Below, one piece after another: positions 27,733 to 36,614 of a DNA stretch of 64,000 bases. The stretch comes from Regnicoccus_A sp014224355 (GTDB lineage: Bacteria > Cyanobacteriota > Cyanobacteriia > PCC-6307 > Cyanobiaceae). A model generated the notes under the pieces. It was not told where the DNA came from. It did not search any database and was given only the letters and a program-made list of their open reading frames with translations. Made by a program: the position numbers and the translations under genes. The number at the start of each line of letters is the position of its first letter. Positions within the stretch are counted from its first letter, which is position 1. The stretch covers positions 1,488,001 through 1,552,000 of the forward strand of contig NZ_CP154799.1 in the NCBI RefSeq assembly GCF_050920705.1, written 5' to 3'.

Positions 27733-29217
27733 TCAGCGCCGGATCCAGTCGGTGCTGCCGTCGGGGCGATCGATCAGCTCGATGCCCTCGGAGCGCAACC
27801 GGTCGCGGATGGCATCGGCATCGGGGTAGCGCTTCTCCTGCCGGGCGGTCAGCCGCTCGCTGATCAGGGCCTGAATCTGGCCAGGATCCGGTCCGTCGCC
27901 CGTTCCTGTTTGGGCCCCGGAGCCGGCCTCCTGCCTGAGGCCCAGTACGCCGCAGAGATCGCGCAGCACCTGCCAGCGCCCCTGCAGGCCTCGGTCCTCG
28001 TCGCTGGGCGCCGATCCCCGCTCCAGCCGCCGGGCCAGGGCCCGCAGGGGGCGGCCCAGCTCGAAGAGCACCGCAAGGGCCGCCGAGGTGTTGAGGTCAT
28101 CGTCCATGGCCGCGATGAAGGCGCCGCGGGCGCTCTGCAGGGCGGCATCCAGCTCGGGGGCTTCGGCGTCGGCGTCGGTGTCGGCGTCGTGCCAGGTGAG
28201 GGCCTCACGCAGGCTGGGCTTCTGCCCGAGCGCGAGGGCCTCGTTGAGGCCGTGCCAGCCGGCGGCGGCGGCTTCGAGGGCTTCGGCTGTGAAATCCAGG
28301 GGCTTGCGGTAGTGGGCCTGGAGCACGAAGAAGCGCAGCGTCATGGCCGACACGCCGCTGGCGAGCAGGGCACGGATCGTGGTGAAGTTGCCGAGGGATT
28401 TCGACATCTTCTCCCCATCCACATTCACCATGCCGTTGTGCAGCCAGTAATGGGCCAGGGGTTCACCGTTGGCCGCTTCAGACTGAGCGATTTCATTCTC
28501 ATGGTGGGGGAAGATCAGGTCTGATCCGCCCAGGTGAATGTCGATGGTGGTGCCCAGTTCCTGACGCACCATCGCCGAGCATTCGATGTGCCAGCCGGGC
28601 CGACCCGGACCCCAGGGTGAGGGGAAGCTGGGCTCTCCTGGTTTGACCCCTTTCCAGAGGGCGAAATCGAAGGGATGACGCTTGCGGGTTTCCTCCTCGC
28701 TGTTGAGCCGGCCGCTGGCCCCCTCCTGCTGCTCGCTGAGGCTGCGACCACTCAATTTGCCGTAATCAGGCCGGCCCAGCACAGCGAAATAGACATCGCC
28801 ATCGGCGGAATAGGCGGCGCCCGAGCCCTCCAGTTCGCCGATCATGGCGCGAATGCCCTCGAGGCATTGGGTGGCGCGGGGAACCTTGTCGGGCGGGAGA
28901 ATGTTGAGGGCGGCCATGTCATCACGGAAGGCCGTGATGTTGCGTTCACTCACCTCTTCCATCGACGTGTCCTCTTCGGCGGCTCGCCTGAGGATCTTGT
29001 CGTCGATGTCGGTGATGTTCTGAACGAAGGTGACCCGATAACCGCTCCAGATCAGGTAGCGGCGCAGCACATCCCAGACGATGTAACTGCGGGCATGGCC
29101 CAGGTGGCAGAGGTCGTAGACCGTGACCCCGCAGCAATAGATCGAAACCTCACCTGGAACCAGAGGCTGAAACGCCTCAGTGCGCCGGGTGAGGGTGTTG
29201 GTGAGCCGCAGGGTCAA
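27733..29217 (-). CDS. cysS: Cysteinyl-tRNA synthetase
   Basis: Charges tRNA-Cys. 494 residues from a TTG start. Class I motifs HIGH (as HLGHARSY) and KMSKS (GEKMSKSLGN) are present; the zinc-binding Cys/His ligands sit in YCCGVTVYD, the CSAM segment and HHENE. The C-terminus carries the DALR domain and a conserved tail (RLRSEGIELIDRPDGSTDW). Full length. Confidence 0.96.
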   Translation of the reverse strand: MTLRLTNTLTRRTEAFQPLVPGEVSIYCCGVTVYDLCHLGHARSYIVWDVLRRYLIWSGYRVTFVQNITDIDDKILRRAAEEDTSMEEVSERNITAFRDDMAALNILPPDKVPRATQCLEGIRAMIGELEGSGAAYSADGDVYFAVLGRPDYGKLSGRSLSEQQEGASGRLNSEEETRKRHPFDFALWKGVKPGEPSFPSPWGPGRPGWHIECSAMVRQELGTTIDIHLGGSDLIFPHHENEIAQSEAANGEPLAHYWLHNGMVNVDGEKMSKSLGNFTTIRALLASGVSAMTLRFFVLQAHYRKPLDFTAEALEAAAAGWHGLNEALALGQKPSLREALTWHDADTDADAEAPELDAALQSARGAFIAAMDDDLNTSAALAVLFELGRPLRALARRLERGSAPSDEDRGLQGRWQVLRDLCGVLGLRQEAGSGAQTGTGDGPDPGQIQALISERLTARQEKRYPDADAIRDRLRSEGIELIDRPDGSTDWIRR

Positions 29218-29279
29218 GGTGGGCCGGCGCAGAGTGAGGGCACCGTAAGGGGTCAGGCAAAAGCCCTTCCCTCAGCCGA

Positions 29280-29537
29280 TCACCAGAGACCGCGGACGGG
29301 AACTTCCTCGAACACGGGTGCGGGGCGTGCCACCTGGTAGGTGCAGGCGGGGTCGGAGGTTCTGAATCCCTGGGCCACGAGGGGATCCTTGATCACGCTG
29401 GCCTGGGTGATCGTGGCCGTGACGGCGCTGAGGGTGCGGGGCTTCAGGCAGGTGGGCAGGTCGGCAAGATCGGCGGCGAAGGCTGGGGTTGCCAGGGTGC
29501 CGAATGCCAGTGCACCGGTGGTGAGAAACCTGACCAT
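29280..29537 (-). CDS. Small secreted protein
   Basis: 85 residues, ATG ending at 29537. A signal peptide (MVRFLTTGALAFGTLATPAFA) cleaves after AFA. The mature part (about 65 residues) has two Cys (PTC, PACTYQ) that could form a disulfide. Upstream in-frame codons to 29639 were rejected. It lies beside two secreted paralogs and a barrel protein, so a cell-surface role is likely. No family recognised. Confidence 0.6.
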   Translation of the reverse strand: MVRFLTTGALAFGTLATPAFAADLADLPTCLKPRTLSAVTATITQASVIKDPLVAQGFRTSDPACTYQVARPAPVFEEVPVRGLW

Positions 29538-29642
29538 GGTGGAGGAGCGTGGGGGACTGAGAGGATTGTAATCGGGATGCGTGGAGGTGAACCCGACATG
29601 GAGTGAGCGGCACATCTTCGCTGGCCTCAACGGGCGCAAGCC

Positions 29643-30353
29643 TCAACGGGAGACGTTGTTGCTGCCGCCACCACCACCGCCGCCGCTGAAGCAGCCAGCC
29701 GCCGCACAGATGCCGACGCCCAGACCGAGGCCCACAGGGATCACCCACCAGGGGAAGGGGTTGTTGGCGGCAGGCGGAATCAAGCCGCAGGGAGTGGTTT
29801 TTCTGGCCATGCTGGTGGCCGCCTTGGCCAATTGGAAGCAGCAGGGCGTCAGGCGTTGGGGCAGAGCAGCGGGCCCATCGGGCAACAGGGCACAGAGTGT
29901 CTCACCGTCGCGCAGTTCGCGGTCGTGTTTGATCGTGAGGGTGAGACGATCCTCGGAAATCGTGACGTTGGGAGAATTCAGGGGGATGGACTCCACTTCC
30001 TCGCCGTTGGCGCCATCACCTGAATTGGCGCTGCGCCGGCGGATGGAAATGTTGCCGGTGAGGTCGAGGGGCAGGGGACTGGCGTAGCGGATCTCGAAGT
30101 CCTCGTCGCCGGAGAGGAGATAGGTGACATCCCTCGACTCCTGATCGCTCAGCTCGGCCTGGCTGAGCAGCTGACTGTCACTGGCCAGGGATGGAGGCGC
30201 CGCTGTGGTGGGCGTGCGCTGAAGCCCGGGAATGGCGGTGACTCCATCGCCATTCACCCGCACCAGATTGACGGAGGCGCCGGGAAAGGCCCGAACAGGC
30301 AGGGTGCTGACCGTGAAAGCGGAGAGAACAGCCAGAGACAAAGCTGAGCGCAT
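29643..30353 (-). CDS. Secreted protein with C-terminal membrane helix and glycine tail, paralog A
   Basis: 236 residues. Signal peptide (RSALSLAVLSAFTVSTLPVRA), then FPGASVNLVRVNGDGV, an acidic beta-rich middle, and a Cys pair (LTPCCFQLAKAA). The end is a membrane helix (PWWVIPVGLGLGVGIC), then GCFS, seven glycines and SNNVSR. Tandem paralog of 30506-31177; the two share the N-terminal segment, CALLPDGP, TPCCF, the helix and the glycine tail. Start chosen at the ATG ending 30353; another at 30362 is possible. Function unknown. Confidence 0.65.
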   Translation of the reverse strand: MRSALSLAVLSAFTVSTLPVRAFPGASVNLVRVNGDGVTAIPGLQRTPTTAAPPSLASDSQLLSQAELSDQESRDVTYLLSGDEDFEIRYASPLPLDLTGNISIRRRSANSGDGANGEEVESIPLNSPNVTISEDRLTLTIKHDRELRDGETLCALLPDGPAALPQRLTPCCFQLAKAATSMARKTTPCGLIPPAANNPFPWWVIPVGLGLGVGICAAAGCFSGGGGGGGSNNVSR

Positions 30354-30442
30354 GCACGGCATCCCAATGCAAGAAATCACCCGGACATTATGTGTGCTGC
30401 TGGACGATCTGGCAGTGATGATCAAGACACACTTTCAGAAAA

Positions 30443-30479
30443 ACCCCTGAGCTGAGCCTGACGGGCTCGACTCAGGGGT
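30443..30479 (-). terminator. Rho-independent terminator after paralog B
   Basis: On the minus strand ACCCCTGAG and CTCAGGGGT frame a 19-base loop that itself contains a GAGCC/GGCTC pairing, followed by TTTTT. It lies 26 bases after the paralog B stop, between it and paralog A, so the two paralogs are probably separate units. Confidence 0.75.
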
Positions 30480-30505
30480 CCATGGGCCTCAGCCCAGGGG
30501 AAGGA

Positions 30506-31177
30506 TCAGCGGGACACGGGATTGTCGCCACCGCCACCGCCACCACCGCCGCCACCGTCAAAGCAGCCTGCGATGGCACAGATGCCGACGCCAAGACCAA
30601 GGCCCACGGGAATGATCCACCAGGGGAAAGGACTACCGGCCGGCTCCACATAGGCGGCTGCTTTGGCCACGGTGAAGCAACAGGGGGTGGTGCGGGTGGG
30701 CAGGGTGTTGGGCCCATCAGGAAGAAGGGCACAGATCACCTCACCATCGGTGATGGTGGTTTCCGGATCGATCGTGATGGTGCGGCGGTCGCTGGAGTAG
30801 CTGACCCGATCGGAGTTGAGGAAGATGCGCTCCACCTCTTCACCGGTGGATTTGTTGCGAACCGAGATGTAATCACCCTCTCCGAACCGAGGCAGGGGGC
30901 TCTGGTACTTGATTTCGAGGTCTTCGGTGCCGGTGAGCAGGGTGCTGACGTCGGAGTCCGTCTGGCTGTCACCCGAAGCCTGGCTGATCAGTTCGACCGT
31001 TCCCGGCGCCGAGGGGGGCACCTGGACTGCAGGGGGCTGAAGACCTGGCAGGGCGGTGACGCCATCACCGTTGACGCGCACGAGGTTGACACTGGCTCCG
31101 GGGAAAGCCCGAACGGGCAGAGCGCTGACGGAGAATGCCGTGGCCGTGGCCAGAGCCAGAGGAACGGTGAAACGCAT
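30506..31177 (-). CDS. Secreted protein with C-terminal membrane helix and glycine tail, paralog B
   Basis: 223 residues. Signal peptide (RFTVPLALATATAFSVSALPVRA), the shared FPGASVNLVRVNGDGV segment, and a middle with acidic SQASGD/DLEIKYQSPLP. Shared CALLPDGP, TPCCFTVAKAA and membrane helix PWWIIPVGLGLGVGICAIAG, then CFD, ten glycines and DNPVSR. It follows the same plan as paralog A and is likely the result of tandem duplication. Neighbours are a barrel protein and a polysaccharide exporter, so an envelope function is inferred. Confidence 0.65.
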   Translation of the reverse strand: MRFTVPLALATATAFSVSALPVRAFPGASVNLVRVNGDGVTALPGLQPPAVQVPPSAPGTVELISQASGDSQTDSDVSTLLTGTEDLEIKYQSPLPRFGEGDYISVRNKSTGEEVERIFLNSDRVSYSSDRRTITIDPETTITDGEVICALLPDGPNTLPTRTTPCCFTVAKAAAYVEPAGSPFPWWIIPVGLGLGVGICAIAGCFDGGGGGGGGGGDNPVSR

Positions 31178-31316
31178 GCGGAGGTGGTTCCAGAAACCGA
31201 ATGGAACTGAATGTAGGGGTAACGGAGAAGTGCGGCAGGATCTGGTCACAAACCAGATCTGAAACTGTCTACAGCTGACAACTTGCGCTGATTGTGCAGT
31301 CTCTGCGTTTTCGTGA

Positions 31317-32708
31317 TCAGAACGACATGGTCAGCCTGCCGTAGTAACGGGGTTCGCAGGGATCGGTGGTGCAGAGCCCTTCGATATAGCTGGGGGTGTT
31401 GCCGAGGAAGTCAGTGGCGTAGAGGGAAAAGGTGAGAGGAATGTTCTTGACCGGACGCACGGAGAGGCCGGCGCCGATGCCGAATCCGAACCACTCGTAG
31501 CCGATCGACACCTGGCTGCCCAGGTGCAGGCTGAGGGCGCCGATCGGTCCCCAGAAGCAGTCGGTGCCCTGGGGGTAGTTGAGGCTGCTGACGTTGTTGC
31601 CGCTCAGGCAGTTGGTGGATCCCAGGGTGCCGTTGCCGGCGTAGCCGTAGAAGTCGGAGCCGATGCCGGCGGTGGCCACGAGCAGGATCGGACTCTCACC
31701 GCGGCTGAGGGGAAAGGCCTGGGACATCACCAGGTAGAAGTTGCGGCCCAGGTCGGTGGTGTCGTCGAGCTGGATGATGTGTTCACCACCGAAGGCCAGC
31801 CCCGTGGTGGGGGTGAGGTTGATGGCCGTGCGGAAGCCGATGCTCTGGCCGGCGAACTGGCCGGTGCCTCGGTTGCGGCTGGTCAGACTCTGAATGGTGT
31901 ATTGGAAGCCGAGGCTGGCGTACTCCCCCTTGAAGGGCGTGATGTCGAGGTAGGCCTCGGAGTCGGCGCAGTCGACCCAGTTACCGCCGTCGGGCACCCG
32001 GCAGGAGCGGGTGCGGCTGGTGCCGGTGAGGGTGGTGGAGACGGTGAATTCCTTGTCCTGGGCGAAGCCGTTGGGAACGTTCAGACCCGTGTCGGGGTAG
32101 GGGTTGCCGTTGACGGTGATGCCCCGGGCCAGGCCACGCACCTTGGGCCAGATCGGCGGGGGCTGCTCGGGAAGGTAGGGAGGTTCGGGCCTGGGATCGC
32201 CGCTGGCCAGGGCCACCGAGGCATCGAGGATCTGATCCTCAGGCACCAGGTACCAGCGCAGGGTGGTTTCCCGGGCCAGCATCTGGCCGAACACGCCGGC
32301 TTCAGGATTGGCTTGTGGGGCAGGAGGCGTGAAGGCCAGGTTGCCGTCATTGAAGGGAACCAGTTCCCAGGTGAGACCTCGCTCGGGCCTGGCCGCGATG
32401 GCCGCTGCTGGAGCGCTGGGCAGGGGCGGCGGCGGCTGCAGGGCTGGCGGGTTGGGCGGAACCGCTTCCCAGGTGAGGGTTCCTGGCCGGGGAGCAGACG
32501 CAGGAGCAGGAGCAGGTTCAGGCGCCTGGGCCCGCAGGCTGGGCACCGGCGGTGGCGGTTGCCTGGGGACGACCACCACCGGAGGGGGTGGGGTGGGCAG
32601 CTCCCAGACCAGGGACTGTGCCTGGGCTGCTGGGCCAGCCACCACGCCGATCGAGGTGAGCAGGCTGAGCCAGGGAGTGACGCTGGATCCAGACAGCCTG
32701 GCGGACAC
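31317..32708 (-). CDS. Proline-rich outer-membrane beta-barrel protein
   Basis: 463 residues, GTG start. Signal peptide (LLTSIGVVAGPAAQAQ), then a proline-rich, low-complexity region with four copies of a LxWExVP-like motif (about residues 33, 78, 112 and 150). The C-terminal 290 residues alternate hydrophobic/polar and end in F (YYGRLTMSF), the usual barrel-targeting signal. Cys pairs may form disulfides. Related uncharacterised proteins are known from picocyanobacteria. Divergent from the polysaccharide exporter. Confidence 0.72.
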   Translation of the reverse strand: MSARLSGSSVTPWLSLLTSIGVVAGPAAQAQSLVWELPTPPPPVVVVPRQPPPPVPSLRAQAPEPAPAPASAPRPGTLTWEAVPPNPPALQPPPPLPSAPAAAIAARPERGLTWELVPFNDGNLAFTPPAPQANPEAGVFGQMLARETTLRWYLVPEDQILDASVALASGDPRPEPPYLPEQPPPIWPKVRGLARGITVNGNPYPDTGLNVPNGFAQDKEFTVSTTLTGTSRTRSCRVPDGGNWVDCADSEAYLDITPFKGEYASLGFQYTIQSLTSRNRGTGQFAGQSIGFRTAINLTPTTGLAFGGEHIIQLDDTTDLGRNFYLVMSQAFPLSRGESPILLVATAGIGSDFYGYAGNGTLGSTNCLSGNNVSSLNYPQGTDCFWGPIGALSLHLGSQVSIGYEWFGFGIGAGLSVRPVKNIPLTFSLYATDFLGNTPSYIEGLCTTDPCEPRYYGRLTMSF

Positions 32709-32831
32709 GTCGAAGGCGGCTGAGGACAGGTGGCAACAATTTATCCGTGATGGCCAGCTGATGACTGGCCCTCTGCCGCCACCTTTTCAACCGGTGCATG
32801 GCAACATTCGCCCTATCTGTCCGTTTCCGCG

Positions 32832-33956
32832 ATGACGAGCCTGCGTGTGGAACTGGTGGGAAAGCGCTGGGCCATGCCGCTGCTGCTGCTGCTCGGCCTC
32901 TCCAGCCCCCTGGCTCCCGCAGCGGCCGAGGAGCTGCAGCGGGGAGCGATCGCCCAGGCCGTCGGCGATCCGGCCTCGAGCGACCCCATGCTTCAGGACG
33001 ATGCCTACATCCTGGGCTCCGGTGATGGCCTCAGCCTGAAATTTCTGGCCGTGGATGATCTCAGCAGTTCCCTGGAGATTCTCAACGACGGCACAGCCTC
33101 CCTGCCCTTGCTGGGTAGCGTCAGGCTTTCGGGTCTGACCCTCTCCCAGGCCAGCCTCTGGCTGGAATCGCTCTACAGAAAACAACTGCAGCGGCCGGAT
33201 CTGCAGCTGAGCGTGGTGCGCCCCAGGCCCCTGCGCATCGCCGTGGTGGGTGAGGTGGAGCGCCCCGGCATCTACACCCTCACCACCTCGGAATCGTCCA
33301 CCGCCGAAGCGCCGATCTCGATCAGCGGGTCGCCGAGGTTGGTGGATGCCATTCAGAAGGCGGGGGGCATCACCGCGATGTCGAACCTGCGGCGGGTGGT
33401 GGTGCAGCGGCGTCTGCCCGGCGCCGACTCCCGCTTCAAGCGCGCCCGGGTGAATCTGCTGGCCCTGGTGCGCGACGGCGACCAGCTGCAGAATCCGCTG
33501 CTCTTCGATGGCGACACGATCAAGCTGGAGCGGGTGTCGGAGCAGCTGGCCACCAACACCGCCGAAATGGCCGCCACCACCCTGGCTCCCAAGGAGATCA
33601 CCGTGAATGTGGTGGGGGAGGTGAAATCGCCGGGACGGCTGCAGGTTCCGGCCAGCACCCCCTTGATGCAGGCGATTCTTGCGGCCGGGGGTGTGGAGAC
33701 CTGGCGGGCCAAGACCTCGAAGCTGGAACTGGTGCGGATCAACCGCAACGGCTCCGCCATGCGGCGCACCTACCCGCTTGACTTCAATCAGGGGGTGTCG
33801 CTCGCCAAGAATCCACCCCTGGTGGATGGCGACACGGTGATCGTCAACCGCAGTCGCTATGCGATCAGCACCGATGCGATCGGTGCGGTCAGCCAGCCCC
33901 TGACCGGGCTGGTCAATGTGCTGACCCTGTTCCGTCTGCTCGACAACGACAACTGA
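32832..33956 (+). CDS. Polysaccharide export protein, Wza/BexD type
   Basis: 374 residues. An N-terminal hydrophobic segment (AMPLLLLLGLSSPLAPAAAEE) looks like a signal peptide; no lipobox Cys is visible. The Poly_export domain (YILGSGDGLSLKFLAVDD) is followed by two SLBB-like domains (IAVVGEVERPGIYTL and NVVGEVKSPGRLQVPAS). Typical of the outer-membrane channel for capsule or exopolysaccharide. Its likely partners are the nearby sugar-nucleotide and glycosyltransferase genes. The ATG at 32832 was chosen. Confidence 0.9.
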   Translation: MTSLRVELVGKRWAMPLLLLLGLSSPLAPAAAEELQRGAIAQAVGDPASSDPMLQDDAYILGSGDGLSLKFLAVDDLSSSLEILNDGTASLPLLGSVRLSGLTLSQASLWLESLYRKQLQRPDLQLSVVRPRPLRIAVVGEVERPGIYTLTTSESSTAEAPISISGSPRLVDAIQKAGGITAMSNLRRVVVQRRLPGADSRFKRARVNLLALVRDGDQLQNPLLFDGDTIKLERVSEQLATNTAEMAATTLAPKEITVNVVGEVKSPGRLQVPASTPLMQAILAAGGVETWRAKTSKLELVRINRNGSAMRRTYPLDFNQGVSLAKNPPLVDGDTVIVNRSRYAISTDAIGAVSQPLTGLVNVLTLFRLLDNDN

Positions 33957-33962
33957 GCCTGG

Positions 33963-34441
33963 ATGCGCATCACCTGGCTGTTGAGCGATGAACTGGCGGT
34001 GGGAACGGCTCCCTGCAGCCACGAGGATCTCGATCGGCTCGAGCAGGAGGGGGTCAGGGTACTGATCAGCCTCTGCTCGGCCGAGGAGGCCCCCTGCCGG
34101 GCGCCATCTCCGAGCGGTTTCTCTGGGTACGGCTCCCCCTGCCGGATCACAATCATCACTGCGCTCCCACGATCGAGCAGATCTCCCTGGTGCTCGTGGA
34201 ACTGAGCCGGCTGCGCGGGCATGGGCCGGTGTATCTGCACTGCGTGGCCGGCGTGGAGCGCTCGCCCCTGGTGGCGATGGCCTGGTTGATTCAGAGCCGC
34301 CGGATGGGCTGGCAGGCGGCTCTGGACTACGTGCAGCAGACCCATCCCGGCACCAGCCCTCTGCCTGAGCAGCTGGCGGTGCTGAGAAGCTTGCCGTTCC
34401 TGACGGCGGCGGTGAGTCCCCAACTGCCGGCAGTAGCCTGA
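33963..34441 (+). CDS. Dual-specificity protein phosphatase, frameshifted
   Basis: Six bases after the exporter. The N-terminal part (ITWLLSDELAVGTAP...VLISLCSAEEAP) and the C-terminal part (GPVYLHCVAGVERSPLVAMAWL, with the CX5R catalytic loop) are in different frames. One base added to the five-C run at 34090-34094 restores LPGAISERFLWVRLPLPDH and a 159-residue protein. Known tyrosine phosphatases of exopolysaccharide clusters control the copolymerase kinase. Possibly a real pseudogene, but it fits the window-wide homopolymer pattern. Confidence 0.7.
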
Positions 34442-34540
34442 TCGGGCCATTTCCCGGCCGAGGGACCGAGTCGCTGGAGCCCTGCTCGCGACCGCCCGAC
34501 CATCAGGGAGCCGTGTGTCCCTGCTCACCCTGACGTCGTT

Positions 34541-35635
34541 ATGAGCTCTCCCACGGCCCTGATCACCGGCATCACCGGCCAGGACGGGTCGTACCTGGCG
34601 GAGCTGCTGCTGGAGAAGGGCTACCGGGTGCATGGCCTCAAGCGCCGGGCCAGCAGCTTCAACACGGCCCGCATCGATCACCTCTACCAGGATCCCCATG
34701 AGCGGGATCAGCGGCTGACGCTCCACTACGGCGATCTCACCGACAGCAGCAACCTGATCCGGATCATCGGTGAGGTGCGGCCCGATGAGATCTACAACCT
34801 CGGCGCCCAGAGCCACGTGGCGGTGAGTTTCGAAGCACCGGAATACACCGCCAATTGTGATGGCCTCGGCACCCTGCGCATCCTCGAGGCGGTGCGGCTG
34901 CTTGGCCTCACCGGCACCACCCGCATCTACCAGGCCAGCACCAGCGAGCTGTATGGATTGGTGCAGGACACACCCCAGCGGGAGAGCACTCCGTTTCATC
35001 CCCGCAGCCCCTACGGCGTGGCCAAGCTCTACGCCTACTGGATCACGGTGAATTACCGCGAGGCCTACGGGATGTATGCCTGCAACGGCATCCTGTTCAA
35101 CCACGAAAGCCCGCGCCGCGGTGAAACGTTCGTGACCCGCAAGATCACCCGCGGCCTGGCGCGCATCACCGCTGGTCTGGAGCCCTGCCTCTACCTGGGC
35201 AACCTCGATTCCCGCCGCGACTGGGGTCACGCCCGCGATTACGTGGAGATGCAGTGGCGGATGCTGCAGCAGCCGGCACCGGAGGATTTCGTGATCGCCA
35301 CGGGGCGGCAGGAGAGCGTGCGCCGGTTCATCGAATTGTCGGCCTTGGCCCTGGGCTGGGGCGGCATCCACTGGCAGGGCCAGGGGCTGGAGGAGGTGGG
35401 CCGCCGGGTCGACAGCGGGGCCGTGGTGGTGCGCATCGATCCGCGCTACTTCCGCCCGGCGGAGGTGGAGACGCTTCTGGGTGATCCCAGCCGCGCCCAC
35501 GCCCGGCTGGGCTGGGCTCCCACCACCACGCTGGAGCAGCTGGTGGAGGAGATGGTGGCGGCTGATGTGGAGGAGGCCGCCAAGGAGGCCACCCTGCGCC
35601 GGGAGGGTTTTCCGGTGGTGGTCAGCCGCGAATGA
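34541..35635 (+). CDS. gmd: GDP-mannose 4,6-dehydratase
   Basis: Converts GDP-D-mannose to GDP-4-keto-6-deoxymannose. 364 residues. Glycine-rich NADP motif GITGQDGSYLAELLL, catalytic SDR motif with Tyr/Lys in SPYGVAKLYAY, and family segments GAQSHVAVSF, ESPRRGETFVTRKI and WGHARDYVEMQW. It lies directly upstream of fcl, the two genes making GDP-L-fucose for surface glycans. Confidence 0.97.
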   Translation: MSSPTALITGITGQDGSYLAELLLEKGYRVHGLKRRASSFNTARIDHLYQDPHERDQRLTLHYGDLTDSSNLIRIIGEVRPDEIYNLGAQSHVAVSFEAPEYTANCDGLGTLRILEAVRLLGLTGTTRIYQASTSELYGLVQDTPQRESTPFHPRSPYGVAKLYAYWITVNYREAYGMYACNGILFNHESPRRGETFVTRKITRGLARITAGLEPCLYLGNLDSRRDWGHARDYVEMQWRMLQQPAPEDFVIATGRQESVRRFIELSALALGWGGIHWQGQGLEEVGRRVDSGAVVVRIDPRYFRPAEVETLLGDPSRAHARLGWAPTTTLEQLVEEMVAADVEEAAKEATLRREGFPVVVSRE

Positions 35636-35645
35636 GGCTGATCCG

Positions 35646-36605
35646 ATGACCCTGATCACGCCATCGGATCGGATCTTCGTGGCGGGCCATCGCGGCATGG
35701 CCGGCAGCGCCATCGTGCGCGCCCTGGAGGCGAAGGGCTACACCAATCTGCTCACGGCAGGCCGCGATCAGCTGGACCTGCGCGATGCCGGCGCGGTGGA
35801 GCTGTGGTTCGCCAATCACAGCCCGGACGTGGTGGTGCTGGCGGCGGCGAAGGTGGGCGGCATCCTGGCCAACAGCTGCTATCCCGCCGACTTCCTGCTC
35901 GACAATCTCAAGATCCAGACCCATGTGATCGAGAACGCCTGGCGCCATGGGGCCAGGCGATTGCTGTTCCTGGGCAGCAGTTGCATCTATCCCAAGTTCG
36001 CCGAGCAGCCGATCCGGGAGGAGGCGTTGCTCACCGGCGCGCTGGAGCCCACCAATGAGTGGTATGCGATTGCCAAGATCGCCGGCCTCAAGCTGTGCGA
36101 AGCGCTGCGCCTCCAGCACGGCTTTGATGCGATCAGCCTGATGCCCACCAACCTCTACGGGCCCGGCGACAATGACCACCCCAGCCACAGCCATGTGCTG
36201 CCGGCGCTGCTCCGCCGCTTTCACGAGGCGAAGCTGGCCGGCGCCGAGCAGGTGGTCTGCTGGGGCACGGGCACGCCGCGGCGCGAATTCCTGCATGTGG
36301 ATGATCTGGCCGAGACTGCGGTGTTCTGCCTGGAGCGGTGGCAGCCGGCGGCCGATGGGCCCCAGTTCCTGAATGTGGGCACGGGGGAGGATCTGCCGAT
36401 CCGTGAACTCGCCGAGCTGGTGGCCCGAACCGTGGGCTATGGCGGTGCAATCACCTGGGACACCAGCAAGCCCGACGGCACACCGCGCAAGCTGCTGGAC
36501 GTGAGCCGGCTGGCGGCGCTGGGCTGGCAGGCCCGGATTCCGCTGGCCGACGGGCTGGCCAGCACCTATGCCGACTGGGTGAAGGCAACCTGCCGCCAGC
36601 CTTAG
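35646..36605 (+). CDS. fcl: GDP-L-fucose synthase
   Basis: Epimerises and reduces the gmd product to GDP-L-fucose. 319 residues from ATG at 35646 (MTLITPSDRIFVAGHRGM). NADP-binding GHRGMAGSA, catalytic Tyr-Lys in EWYAIAKIAG, and segments LGSSCIYPK and NLYGPGDNDHPSHSHV are diagnostic. It follows gmd by ten bases. Confidence 0.96.
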   Translation: MTLITPSDRIFVAGHRGMAGSAIVRALEAKGYTNLLTAGRDQLDLRDAGAVELWFANHSPDVVVLAAAKVGGILANSCYPADFLLDNLKIQTHVIENAWRHGARRLLFLGSSCIYPKFAEQPIREEALLTGALEPTNEWYAIAKIAGLKLCEALRLQHGFDAISLMPTNLYGPGDNDHPSHSHVLPALLRRFHEAKLAGAEQVVCWGTGTPRREFLHVDDLAETAVFCLERWQPAADGPQFLNVGTGEDLPIRELAELVARTVGYGGAITWDTSKPDGTPRKLLDVSRLAALGWQARIPLADGLASTYADWVKATCRQP

Positions 36606-36614
36606 CCTGAGCCG

